DNA from: Wolbachia pipientis
Lineage (GTDB): Bacteria; Pseudomonadota; Alphaproteobacteria; Rickettsiales; Anaplasmataceae
Length of the DNA: 64,000 bases
Assembly (NCBI RefSeq): GCF_030373985.1
Contig: NZ_JAUCRB010000003.1
Location: forward strand, 1 to 64,000
Direction: 5' to 3'
Shown here piece by piece: positions 1 to 8,358 of the stretch (its first letter is position 1; every line of letters begins with the position of its first letter). Under the pieces are notes generated by a model. That model ran no database searches. It was given only the letters and a program-made list of their open reading frames with translations, and had not been told where the DNA came from. Position numbers and translations under genes: made by a program.

Positions 1-343
1 AAGGGCGATTATATAGCTGCAACAAGGTAGATAAGCCCAAACGCCATCATGTCTTTAAGAGAGTTTGCTAAGGAGGCCCTTAAGTTGACGCCGTTGGCTG
101 AACGGATACGTTATTTTGGCTAAAATAACAGAGTATGTCTCTCCATCATGCAACAGCAATTACAGTATATTCCCTCTACTTCATGCCGCCACGGTATCTT
201 AGCGTAGATTCTGTTGACGCATAGCAGAATGGCAATTTATCAGATCGTTTAGCGATAATATAACGGCTTGTAATGCCATCTTGTATCGAAAAGATCTTAT
301 TGAAGCAGTACACATGTTAAAAAAAACTTTTCATGAGGAGTGA
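1..343 (+). pseudogene. decayed coding remnant at window edge
   Basis: No intact gene lies before psd. Two short stretches look like remains of one gene. One reads MSLREFAKEALKLTPL from base 49 to a TAA near 123. The other is in a second frame, contains in-frame stops, and ends with KDLIEAVHMLKKTFHEE and TGA at 341-343. A shift near 'ttttggctaaaa' would join them. By my count the first 240 bases are about 43% G+C, visibly richer than the genes that follow, so the remnant may derive from a mobile or transferred gene. I do not recognise the family, and the part before base 1 cannot be seen. Confidence 0.3.
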
Positions 344-385
344 TAGGTGATAAGTTATTAATAATAGATTATTGTTAGTAAGATT

Positions 386-1078
386 ATGAGTTTTAATTTA
401 CCTAATATAAACAAAGAAGGTTATCTATTTATAATAGTTTCTTTCATAGTAACATGTATAGCATTCTCTATATCTTGGGGGTTTGGTGTTACGTGCTTGT
501 TTCCAACGCTATTATGCACTTATTTCTTTCGTGATCCAGCAAGGGTTGTGCCAGGCAATAAGTATCTTATACTGAGCCCTGCTGATGGTGTGATTTCAAA
601 AATTGAAGAAGTGAGTTACCCTTTATCAGCAGAAAACGAAGAAGAGAAGAAGTTCACACTTGTTAGCATATTCCTAAGTGTTTTGAGTGTGCATGTGAAT
701 CGTGTACCGATATCTGGTACAGTAAAGGAAATGCACTATAAAAAAGGCAAATTTGTGTCTGCAATGAGCGATCGGTCTAGCAATCAAAATGAAAAGCAAG
801 TTATTGTGGTTGAATATGAAAAGGGAAAGGAGATTGTTGTAGAGCAAATTGCTGGATTAATTGCACGTCGTATCGTTTGTAATTTAAGAGTATCTCAGAA
901 TGTAAAAGCAGGTGAAAGGTTTGGAATTATAAGGTTTGGCAGTAGGGTAAATATTTACGTTCCTGCTGATATAGAAATAAGAGTTTCAGAAGGGCAAACT
1001 GTTGTTGGTGGTGAGACAATTATAGCAAATTTGAATAAGGAAAATGCTCAAGAAAAGCTTATTTTTGATGTTATATGA
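386..1078 (+). CDS. psd: phosphatidylserine decarboxylase (short, proenzyme form)
   Basis: Converts phosphatidylserine to phosphatidylethanolamine at the inner membrane. The 230-residue protein has two hydrophobic helices near residues 13-45, the SPADG motif with Asp67, and VHVNRVP with His103. Near the C-terminus is RFGSR, where self-cleavage between Gly185 and Ser186 is expected to create the pyruvoyl cofactor. The length fits the short archaeal/alphaproteobacterial class rather than the roughly 320-residue E. coli form. The stop overlaps the start of pssA (ATGA), so the two consecutive steps of the pathway are probably translated together. No strong Shine-Dalgarno is visible before the ATG. 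Family assignment is firm from the motifs; cleavage is inferred. Confidence 0.95.
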   Translation: MSFNLPNINKEGYLFIIVSFIVTCIAFSISWGFGVTCLFPTLLCTYFFRDPARVVPGNKYLILSPADGVISKIEEVSYPLSAENEEEKKFTLVSIFLSVLSVHVNRVPISGTVKEMHYKKGKFVSAMSDRSSNQNEKQVIVVEYEKGKEIVVEQIAGLIARRIVCNLRVSQNVKAGERFGIIRFGSRVNIYVPADIEIRVSEGQTVVGGETIIANLNKENAQEKLIFDVI

Positions 1079-1845
1079 ACAATAATGGCAGTAACAGTAG
1101 GTCTCTACCTGTTGCTAAATTATTCCCAAATTTTATAACTTTATTGGGTTTATGTGCTGGCCTCACTTCACTTAAATTTACATTTAATGAACAGTGGGAA
1201 TTTGCGGTGAGTTTTATTATTATTGCGGCAATTATAGATGGAATGGATGGAAGAATAGCCAGGATTCTAAAGTCAACTAGCGATTTTGGAGCGCAGCTTG
1301 ATTCTTTTGCTGATTTTCTGAATTTTGGTGCAGCACCTGCATTTCTTTTATATTTTTGGAAATTAAAGGAGATTAAAGTTGTAGGGTGGATATTGGTAAT
1401 GATATATGTAATCTGCATCTCGATAAGGCTTGCGAGATTTAATGTATCGTTGAGTGTAGAACAACTTGACTGGGAAAAATTTTTCTTTTCTGGAGTTCCA
1501 GCGCCAATATGTGCTTTGCTTTCTTTATTACCAATAATTGCTACTTTTCATTCTCAAGAAAGTGAGTACTTACTTTTTATGGAACAATTTTTTAACGTAA
1601 GAAATACAGCTTGTTACTTTTTGGCTATTTCATTTTTTTCGGTCAGTCATATTCCGACTTTCTCTGCAAAGCACGTTTATATTCCTAGGAGCCTATCCTA
1701 TATATTTGTGTCACTCTTTGGAGTATTTATCGTATTCTTCGTCAGTAAGCCTTGGATTACTTTACCAGTTTTAAGTGTAGTGTATGTGTTCACTATTCCG
1801 ATAAGCATCGGTCTTTACACATATTACACGTATAAAACTCGTTAG
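1075..1845 (+). CDS. pssA: CDP-diacylglycerol--serine O-phosphatidyltransferase
   Basis: Makes phosphatidylserine from CDP-diacylglycerol and serine, the substrate of the psd product encoded just upstream. The CDP-alcohol phosphotransferase signature DG-x2-AR-x8-G-x3-D-x3-D is complete at residues 58-80 (Asp58, Gly59, Ala62, Arg63, Gly72, Asp76, Asp80). The rest is a run of hydrophobic helices over 256 residues, as expected for a membrane-bound PssA. The ATG overlaps the psd stop by four bases, which fixes the start and indicates translational coupling. The two-gene order is the usual one in Rickettsiales. Confidence 0.95.
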   Translation: MNNNGSNSRSLPVAKLFPNFITLLGLCAGLTSLKFTFNEQWEFAVSFIIIAAIIDGMDGRIARILKSTSDFGAQLDSFADFLNFGAAPAFLLYFWKLKEIKVVGWILVMIYVICISIRLARFNVSLSVEQLDWEKFFFSGVPAPICALLSLLPIIATFHSQESEYLLFMEQFFNVRNTACYFLAISFFSVSHIPTFSAKHVYIPRSLSYIFVSLFGVFIVFFVSKPWITLPVLSVVYVFTIPISIGLYTYYTYKTR

Positions 1846-1867
1846 CTATAAATCGTAATAAAAAGTA

Positions 1868-3217
1868 GTGAGCAGCATAATTGTGAAAATAAGTGAACTG
1901 TTAAATTCATTTCTATACATAAAAATATTTAACATTCCGTTTATAATCATTTGGGTAATTGCAACTGGGGTTTTTTGTACTGTCCAATTCAAATTTTCTA
2001 ACTTTAGATTATTCAAGCATGGAATACAAACGCTATTCAAGCTAAAATGTAATCACAACGACGGTATAATCACTCATATTCAGGCGTTTGCAACAGTAAT
2101 TTCAGGGACGGTTGGTCTTGGAACAATATCAGGAGTTGCAATTGCTGTAACAATAGGGGGCCCAGGTGCAATTTTTTGGATGATAATTACCGGAATACTT
2201 GGTATGTCGATAAAATTTGCTGAGGTGGTGCTTGCATTCAATTATCGCTCTGAAAACACAACTGGTGGGGCTTTTTATTACATGAAGCACGGGCTTGCAA
2301 AGATTGGATTTATAAAAACTGGCAAATCCCTTGCATTCATTTATGCAATTATGTTGCTTGTTGCAATGATTTTGGGTGGCATACCATTTCAGGCGAATCA
2401 AATTGCAGCGTTGTCAAACAACCTCTTTGAATATGACGCATCTGTTATTATATTGCTACTTGTTTTGGTTGTAATACTAGGAGGAATAAAACGAATTGCT
2501 TTTGTTTCAACAGGTTTAGCGCCAATCATGATAATGTTGTATATAGGCATGTGTGTGTATTTAATCTGTATAAATGGAAGTAATCTGTTGAATGCTTTAT
2601 CTATGATATTCCAGGATATCTTTAACAAATCAGCTATAGGAGGTGGAGTATTGAGTGGGTTAATAGCCGGAGTAAGAAGATCGGTGTTTGCTAATGAAGC
2701 AGGTACTGGAACAGCAGCTATAGCACACTCAGCTGTAAAAGAAAAAGATCCAATTAAAGTTGGGAGTGTTGCAATGATCGTGCCACTTGTAGACACGATA
2801 TTAGTCTCATTTTTGACTGGTGTTGTGATAATTATTACTGGTATGTACAGTACTGATAGCGTGGGTGATATTACATTGGTTAGCTCAGCGTTTTCAACGA
2901 CTTTGCCTTTGTTTAGTAAGCTGGTTCTTCCGCTAATAATGTTTTCCTTTGCATTTTCCACAATAATAGCTTATTGTTACTACTGTGAAGTTGCCTTGTT
3001 ATACTTGTTTGGTAACAAAAAAGTATTAATATTGTTCCAAATTCTTATAGTGGTTTCAGTGTATATCAGTAGTATGTCAAAAAATATAGAACTTATATCT
3101 TGCCTAGGTGACAGTTTGTTTATGTGCCTTATGATTCCAAATGCTATTGCGATGTATCTACTGAGAAAGGAAGTTTTGAACACAATGGATTCTTATTGTA
3201 ATTCTAAGAGGTATTAA
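1868..3217 (+). CDS. sodium:amino-acid (alanine/glycine) symporter, AGCS family, copy 1
   Basis: Probably imports alanine or glycine with sodium across the inner membrane. The 449-residue protein is very hydrophobic and carries the AGCS hallmarks. These are TVGLGTISGVAIAV followed by GGPGAIFWM (residues 81-105), GMSIKFAEVVLAF near 112-124, and FANEAGTGTAAIAH in the second half. Translation appears to start at GTG 1868, because no in-frame ATG precedes the conserved first helix. It is followed after only two bases by a second AGCS gene, so the pair looks like a tandem duplication within one transcript. Substrate is family-level inference. Confidence 0.92.
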   Translation: MSSIIVKISELLNSFLYIKIFNIPFIIIWVIATGVFCTVQFKFSNFRLFKHGIQTLFKLKCNHNDGIITHIQAFATVISGTVGLGTISGVAIAVTIGGPGAIFWMIITGILGMSIKFAEVVLAFNYRSENTTGGAFYYMKHGLAKIGFIKTGKSLAFIYAIMLLVAMILGGIPFQANQIAALSNNLFEYDASVIILLLVLVVILGGIKRIAFVSTGLAPIMIMLYIGMCVYLICINGSNLLNALSMIFQDIFNKSAIGGGVLSGLIAGVRRSVFANEAGTGTAAIAHSAVKEKDPIKVGSVAMIVPLVDTILVSFLTGVVIIITGMYSTDSVGDITLVSSAFSTTLPLFSKLVLPLIMFSFAFSTIIAYCYYCEVALLYLFGNKKVLILFQILIVVSVYISSMSKNIELISCLGDSLFMCLMIPNAIAMYLLRKEVLNTMDSYCNSKRY

Positions 3218-3219
3218 AC

Positions 3220-4686
3220 ATGATTTATAGATTGCTGTGTGTAGTATTATTTTGCCTATTGTTTAATGATGCGTACGCTACTTCAGGTTTTTACGCAAGC
3301 TATGATGCTCTGTTGAAGGGAATAAATAACTTTATGAATGAAGTATTGTTTTTCAAAATTTTCTACGTGCCATTTATAATTCTTCTAGTGGCTTTTGGTT
3401 ATATATTTCTAACGTTGCGTTTTAAATTTCTTAACATAAGGATGTTTAAACATGCGTTCGCCATTTTATGTGGAAAATATGACACAGATCATCACGATGG
3501 CCACATTACACATTTTCAGGCATTTATAACTGCGCTTTCAAGTACGGTAGGCCTTGGAACTGTTGCTGGTGTTGCAATTGCAGTTTCAATGGGAGGGCCA
3601 GGAGCGGTGCCTTGGATGATGATTACAGGCTTTTTTGGTATGTCAGCAAAGTTTGCTGAAGTGACTTTAGCATTCAGGCACAGAACAGAGGGTCAAGAGC
3701 AGTTATTTAGTGGTCCATTTCAATACATAAGGAATGGACTAGAAGAATTTGGATTTAAGAAACTTGGTATTGTGTTGGCTGCAGTATATGCAGTATTTCT
3801 TGTGTTATCAGGTCTTGGTGGTAGTGTAGCATTTCAAACCAACCAAATGGTTTCAATATTGTCTGGTTATTCGAATTGGGTAGATGGTCATCCTTGGTTT
3901 CTCTCTTCCATAATTTCTGTGCTGCTTGCTCTAGTAATTATCGGTGGAATTAGAAGGATAGCCAGAGTGTCTTCTGCACTAGTGCCTGTTATGTCACTCA
4001 TATATGTTTTGAGTTGTATTACGATCATTGTATTTAATGTTCACAACTTTGGCAATGCATTTAAAATATTATTTTCCAATATGATAAACTTTAATGCCGT
4101 TGGTGGAGGATTAGTAGGAACGTTTGTTGCCGGAATTCAAAGGGCGATTTTTGCCAGTGAAGCAGGTGTTGGCTCTGCTTCAATTACTCACGCGGTAGCT
4201 AAAGATGAGGAACCAGTTAGAACTGGATTAGTTGCGATGATAGAACCATGCTTTGATACAATGTTAATTTGTTGTTTAACAGGAATAACAATAGTAATAA
4301 CAGGTGCGTACCAGACCGGTGTTGGCGAGGGAATATTGATCACCCACAAAGCATTTGAAACAGTTTCTTCTTGGTTTCCTATACTTTTAACTGTAGCTGC
4401 GCCTTTGTTTGCGTTTTCTTCGGTAATAGCATTTGTATATTGTTGTGAAATGGGGTGGCTATATTTATTTGGCGCGAAAAGTGTTGTAGTATATCGCTTA
4501 GCAGTAGTAGTAGTTGCATTTTTTTCAGGTTTATCTAAAGATATAGTGGCTATTGCTAATATCGGCGGAACTTTATTCTCTTGTTTAGCCCTCGTCAATA
4601 TGACAGCGCTTATACTGTTCAGCGGCCAAATTAATGATGAAGTTCAGTGTTACCTAAAAAGGCTGAGAGGTAACAAGATTAATTAG
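3220..4686 (+). CDS. sodium:amino-acid (alanine/glycine) symporter, AGCS family, copy 2
   Basis: A paralogue of the preceding gene, 488 residues, with the same family blocks: STVGLGTVAGVAIAVSMGGP, GMSAKFAEVTLAF and FASEAGVGSASITHAVAK. Unlike copy 1 it begins with a hydrophobic stretch ending AYATSG (residues 1-23), which looks like an extra signal segment or a first helix placed further out. The two copies differ along their whole length, so the duplication is old and substrates may differ. It is the last gene of the psd-pssA-AGCS-AGCS run; about 130 bases with a hairpin unit separate it from plsY. Confidence 0.92.
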   Translation: MIYRLLCVVLFCLLFNDAYATSGFYASYDALLKGINNFMNEVLFFKIFYVPFIILLVAFGYIFLTLRFKFLNIRMFKHAFAILCGKYDTDHHDGHITHFQAFITALSSTVGLGTVAGVAIAVSMGGPGAVPWMMITGFFGMSAKFAEVTLAFRHRTEGQEQLFSGPFQYIRNGLEEFGFKKLGIVLAAVYAVFLVLSGLGGSVAFQTNQMVSILSGYSNWVDGHPWFLSSIISVLLALVIIGGIRRIARVSSALVPVMSLIYVLSCITIIVFNVHNFGNAFKILFSNMINFNAVGGGLVGTFVAGIQRAIFASEAGVGSASITHAVAKDEEPVRTGLVAMIEPCFDTMLICCLTGITIVITGAYQTGVGEGILITHKAFETVSSWFPILLTVAAPLFAFSSVIAFVYCCEMGWLYLFGAKSVVVYRLAVVVVAFFSGLSKDIVAIANIGGTLFSCLALVNMTALILFSGQINDEVQCYLKRLRGNKIN

Positions 4687-4771
4687 ATTTTTTAGTGTAC
4701 AGCTATATAAATAAATGTAAACTACTGTCATCCCAGTGACACGCAGTGGAGTCTATGTCTGTTTTTTCTGG

Positions 4772-4794
4772 ATTTCAGCGCTACGCACTGGAAT
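4772..4794. repeat. small hairpin unit (CCAGTG-type)
   Basis: Imperfect inverted repeat: ATTTCAGCG at 4772-4780, loop CTACG, CACTGGAAT at 4786-4794. The stem has one mismatch and one wobble pair. It lies in the 129-base gap between the second AGCS gene and plsY, near another CCCAGTG at 4731. It belongs with similar hairpins at 17418, 44431, 47822, 51625 and 51741. No U-run follows, so a terminator role is doubtful. Confidence 0.5.
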
Positions 4795-4815
4795 GGTGAT
4801 GAAAGTGAGGATATA

Positions 4816-5391
4816 ATGGGGAAATATATAGTTTTTATATTATTCTACATATTAGGTTCAATACCATTTAGTTTAATTATTACAAGGATAAAAGGAGTAA
4901 ATTTAAGAGAAGTAGGTTCAGGAAATATTGGTGCTACAAATGTCGCAAGAACAGGAAATAAACTTCTTGCTGCCCTGGCTTTATTGTTGGATTCATTTAA
5001 AGGGCTTATTGCAGTTTATATAGCACAACAATTTTTCTATAGTGATGGTTTTTACATATTTGCATCTGCAATTTTAGCAGTTCTAGGGCATATGTTTCCT
5101 GTTTGGCTGAAATTCAACGGAGGAAAGGGAGTTGCAACAACTTTAGGAGTTTTAATAGTACTTAATATTCATGTGGCATTAATGTTTATGTTTGTTTGGC
5201 TAGCAGTGTTTTTTACCTTTAGATATTCTTCTCTTGCTTCTTTAGCTTCTATTACAGTGGTTGTTGTATCATCTTTTTTTCTTCAAAAAGACTTATTTTC
5301 TACACTATTGATTGTGGCAATATTAATTTTTTTCAAGCACTACAAAAATATTGCAAATCTTCTGCAAGGCAAGGAACATAAGTTTTTATAA
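4816..5391 (+). CDS. plsY: glycerol-3-phosphate acyltransferase (acyl-phosphate type)
   Basis: Transfers an acyl group from acyl-phosphate to glycerol-3-phosphate, the first committed step of phospholipid synthesis, in the inner membrane. The 191-residue multi-helix protein has the two diagnostic loops: GSGNIGATNVARTGN at residues 34-48, which follows IPFSLI, and FNGGKGVATTLG at 100-111. Length and spacing match the family. It lies downstream of psd-pssA but is separated from them by two transporter genes. Its last bases overlap the end of a broken gene on the opposite strand. Confidence 0.95.
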   Translation: MGKYIVFILFYILGSIPFSLIITRIKGVNLREVGSGNIGATNVARTGNKLLAALALLLDSFKGLIAVYIAQQFFYSDGFYIFASAILAVLGHMFPVWLKFNGGKGVATTLGVLIVLNIHVALMFMFVWLAVFFTFRYSSLASLASITVVVVSSFFLQKDLFSTLLIVAILIFFKHYKNIANLLQGKEHKFL

Positions 5392-6180
5392 GCTATGTAC
5401 TGGCCCTGCTTTTTCTATACTATTAACATTTAGGCTAGATCCTACTTTATCCCTGTCAGTTAATTTATCAGGGTTAATGTATTCAAGATTCTCTATTGTA
5501 TCTATTACATTCTGTTCACTTCAATTCAAGCTAAATAATCTTCTCATTAAAGGTATCTTGACCTCTTGAATAAAATGAGTAATTATTCGGTTACTGTTGT
5601 CATCTGACTTGTCCCAAGCATTGATGATTTCTTGATAATTCTTCTTTTTTTTCAGCTCTTTCTTGATAAACTTTACATGCCTCATCTTCTGCATACGAAT
5701 TCTATCTTCCATAAGGTATTCTACTCTAATACCAAGGTGTATTCCTTCTAATGACTTTATCGCAGCACTGACAATACCGTTAAAGCAAGTTTCAGGAATA
5801 AACCTCCCTTGAGCGTAATCTATGGCATACATTAAAGATCTTGTTAATTCTTGCCTTTTTATTGCAACTGATTCACTATCTCAACTATTACAGGCCTTTA
5901 GAACCAAACATAAAATTTGCCTCCCTGTAAGCCCGGAAACATTAACTTGTTTATCATCATTACACCATTCATTAAGAAAGTTAATCAATTCTTTTTTATT
6001 ATTATTCCTAAACTCTTTTTCTCCTTCTATATACTTGATAGACTCAACTAATTCATCATTATGTATAACGCCCTTAGGTTCTGGTATCTTTTTACCATAT
6101 TTACCTTTGAGTGTATTAATACTGTCAATAATACTATCATTTGCCATATGAGACATAATATGTTCTTTCGCAGTATTCAT
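5386..6180 (-). pseudogene. unrecognised protein gene interrupted by two in-frame TGA codons
   Basis: On the minus strand one frame stays open for about 265 codons except for two TGA codons, at 5881-5883 and 5521-5523. The first piece starts MNTAKEHIMSHMAND and ends LVLKACNS. Sense continues directly after the TGA with DSESVAIKRQELTRSLMYAIDY, and after the second TGA with SEQNVIDTIENLEYINPD, up to TAA at 5386-5388. No frameshift is needed. The protein is charged, with no signal peptide, membrane segment or domain I recognise. A possible AGGAG lies about 20 bases before the ATG. The simplest reading is a recent pseudogene with two nonsense mutations. Confidence 0.6.
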
Positions 6181-6233
6181 TACATTCTTTGAACCAATTA
6201 AATTCTCCTATAAACCATTAGAAAGTAATTTTA

Positions 6234-6363
6234 ATGAAACTTAAGTAAGGCTATAGGGTTAAGCTTTGCTGGCCTTGTTTCAGGCTGCAATAGGATTATT
6301 CCAACTGCTAGTGGCATCGATGCTAATAGTCAAGCTAATATTAAAGGCTTAGAGAAAAAATAA
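6234..6363 (+). pseudogene. tiny lipoprotein-like gene with one-base frameshift
   Basis: ATG at 6234 reads MKLK and then hits TAA. If one T is removed near 6241, the frame reads MKLSKAIGLSFAGLVSGCNR and continues PTASGIDANSQANIKGLEKK to TAA TAA at 6361. That would be a peptide of about 42 residues with a short hydrophobic signal ending in the lipobox Val-Ser-Gly-Cys. The shape resembles small entericidin-type lipoproteins, but no family is assigned. A sequencing error or a true frameshift would look the same here. Confidence 0.35.
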
Positions 6364-6702
6364 TAAATTGTTAGTCTCGCAATACATGGAACTAAGATTA
6401 ACTTGATTATGTTACTTTGTCCAAATATTTTCCAATATCCTTTTTTACTTATTTTCTCACACCTTTTATTTTTTTATATCCAAGAAATGTTTTAATTTCA
6501 ACATCATATAGAATAGATACTAAATTAACTATTATTGAAGTAGTAATGGTTGCTACAGTTAATGCATAATAAAAAGAGGAGTAAAAGAGCGGTTTTAACT
6601 TTACTGGAATCGTTACAAGGAATTTGTATTTGAGAGAAACCTATCATAGCTAACCTTCTAATATTATTTTGTATCCTAGTAATAATAAATAGTTTATAAA
6701 CG
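6364..6702. other. non-coding stretch, nothing recognised
   Basis: AT-rich DNA between the small lipoprotein-like remnant and the 3' end of the cation transporter. I found no convincing reading frame with a start and codon pattern, no tRNA and no strong hairpin. Confidence 0.4.
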
Positions 6703-7599
6703 TCAATGTTTAAGTACCTTATCATCCGCGCACTGATCGTATTCAATCTCAATCGTGGAATGCGCAATTTCGAACCTATTTAGTAGTATTTTTTTTATCT
6801 CATACAAAATGTCAGTGTGTTGTGCATCTTGCTTTACCTTGGCATGCATGGTAATTATAAAATAATTATCAGATAGTGACCATGTATGTATATGGTGTAC
6901 ATCTATAACTTCAGGTAGCTCAGATACAATCTCGTTTTTTATCTCCTCAGCAGAGATACCTTTGGGTGTACCTTCAAGGAGTATATGGCAAGAATTCTTT
7001 AGAATTTTATAGCCACTGTTTAGAATTATTACGCTAACAAATACTGACAAAATAGGATCTACTATTAGCCATCCGGTAAGCATGATAATTATGGATGCGA
7101 GTATAGCGGCTATAGAGCCTAAAATATCTCCTATAACGTGCAGTACGGCACTTTTTATGTTTATATTGCTTTCACATTTACTGTGTAATATAAAAAAAAC
7201 TACGACATTAGCAATCAGCCCAAGTGTGGCGATCATTAACATTATTTTCCACTCGACATTAACTGGAAAAATGAACCTTTTTACTGACTCAATTATGATG
7301 ATTATCGCGATGAGGAATAGAGTTAACCCATTAACAAATGCTGCAATTATCTGCAATCTGTGATATCCGTATGATCTTTGCAGATCAGATTTCTTGGCTG
7401 AAAATTTGTGTGCTACCCAACTTAAAACTAAGACAAAAAGGTCAGTAAGCATATGCCCTGCATCTGATAACAGAGCAAGCGAGTATGAAATTATTCCACC
7501 TCCTATCTCCATAAACATTGTTATTGCGACTATTATTATGGAATAGATTAAGCGCTTGGACTCTGCCGCTGAATATTTACCGTTGTGCACTGCTGTCAT
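6703..7599 (-). CDS. cation diffusion facilitator (zinc/cation efflux) transporter
   Basis: Exports divalent metal, most likely zinc, in exchange for protons at the inner membrane. With the start used here it has 298 residues and about six membrane helices. The paired CDF metal sites are visible: SDAGHMLTD in helix II (Asp46, His49, Asp53) and HVIGD in helix V (His154, Asp158). A cytoplasmic C-terminal domain contains DVHHIHTWSL, typical of the dimerising metal-binding fold. A longer frame reaches 7665 but would run into the tRNA-Val gene, so the ATG at 7599 (MTAVHNGKYS), preceded by AAAAAGG, is preferred. It is close to ZitB/CzcD-type transporters. Confidence 0.93.
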   Translation of the reverse strand: MTAVHNGKYSAAESKRLIYSIIIVAITMFMEIGGGIISYSLALLSDAGHMLTDLFVLVLSWVAHKFSAKKSDLQRSYGYHRLQIIAAFVNGLTLFLIAIIIIIESVKRFIFPVNVEWKIMLMIATLGLIANVVVFFILHSKCESNINIKSAVLHVIGDILGSIAAILASIIIMLTGWLIVDPILSVFVSVIILNSGYKILKNSCHILLEGTPKGISAEEIKNEIVSELPEVIDVHHIHTWSLSDNYFIITMHAKVKQDAQHTDILYEIKKILLNRFEIAHSTIEIEYDQCADDKVLKH

Positions 7600-7623
7600 A
7601 TAAAACCTTTTTATGGGCAAAAA

Positions 7624-7696
7624 TGGGTAACACTGGGCTCGAACCAGTGGCCTCTTGCACGTCAAGCAAGTGCTCTACCAACTGAGCTAGCTACCC
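7624..7696 (-). tRNA. tRNA-Val (anticodon GAC)
   Basis: On the minus strand a full cloverleaf can be drawn. Acceptor arms are GGGTAGC and GTTACCC (one G-T pair), with discriminator A. The D arm contains GCTCAGTTGGTAGAGC. The anticodon stem is CTTGC/GCAAG around the loop TTGACGT, and the T arm is ACTGG-TTCGAGC-CCAGT. Loop positions 34-36 are GAC, which reads GUC and GUU valine codons. No encoded CCA is present. Confidence 0.96.
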
Positions 7697-7751
7697 ATTG
7701 TGGCTTTAGTATAGTGCTTCAGCAGAATGAAAGTCAATTTGCTTTTAAATT

Positions 7752-8140
7752 ATTAGACTTCTTGGATAACCATATAACAAACTTTTGGCAGTGCGTTGAG
7801 GTTATCCAATAGAAGCGAAAGAACCGCTTGACAAATTCTACCAGCCCCCTTAATAATGAAGCTAATTATTTAGCTTCTCTGTACAGATTAAATGACAAAA
7901 AAACTTAGTGTATCTGGCCTGTCGTGTTTAATTTTTTGTATTATGTCCACCTCATGTTTTTATGTATTGTTGTCTACATTATCAGCTAGTACTGTAAATC
8001 GCGTTTATTAAGCGTATAAAAACATTAAAAAACGCCAACATTCTAAGATAGGTAATGAGTAACTAGCTAACGAGGTTTCTTTTGCCTTTTTTCTGCTTAG
8101 TAAATTTCTTAATATTTATGGCTAAAGTGATTTAAAAGCG
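7752..8140 (+). repeat. dispersed intergenic repeat, copy 1
   Basis: This fills most of the gene-free stretch between tRNA-Val and the collagenase-like pseudogene. It begins near AGACTTCTTGGATAACCATA and includes CTTGACAAATTCTACCAGCC. It ends with the best conserved block, GAGGTTTCTTTTGCCTTTTT followed by CTGCTTAGTAAATTTCTTAAT, at about 8072-8112. The same ordered blocks recur near 17000, 38100 (inverted) and 51205. No intact reading frame lies inside it. From 8141 to 8358 nothing further was recognised. Confidence 0.65.
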
Positions 8141-8358
8141 CGCAACTTTACAAAAGACGCCAAAAATAATTGCCTTTTAGTTTAGATTTGCAGGAATTCT
8201 TGTTCTTCTATCCAATATAGCTCCTAGCTGTATAGAGTTTTAGCTATGCCCTGTGTTTTACATATCAAGTTAACAACTTATACTTCTTTGCTAAGATATA
8301 AATTATATCAGTGTGAGAATTTACATTTCTTTCAGAAAGATCGCGTTAAGATTGAAAC

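Noticed and set aside
2398-2961. Long minus-strand frame inside the first AGCS gene.
   Set aside because: It lies wholly inside a clear transporter gene and has no recognisable domain or start signal.
7600-7665. N-terminal extension of the cation transporter frame.
   Set aside because: It would overlap the tRNA-Val gene, and the family start fits ATG 7599.
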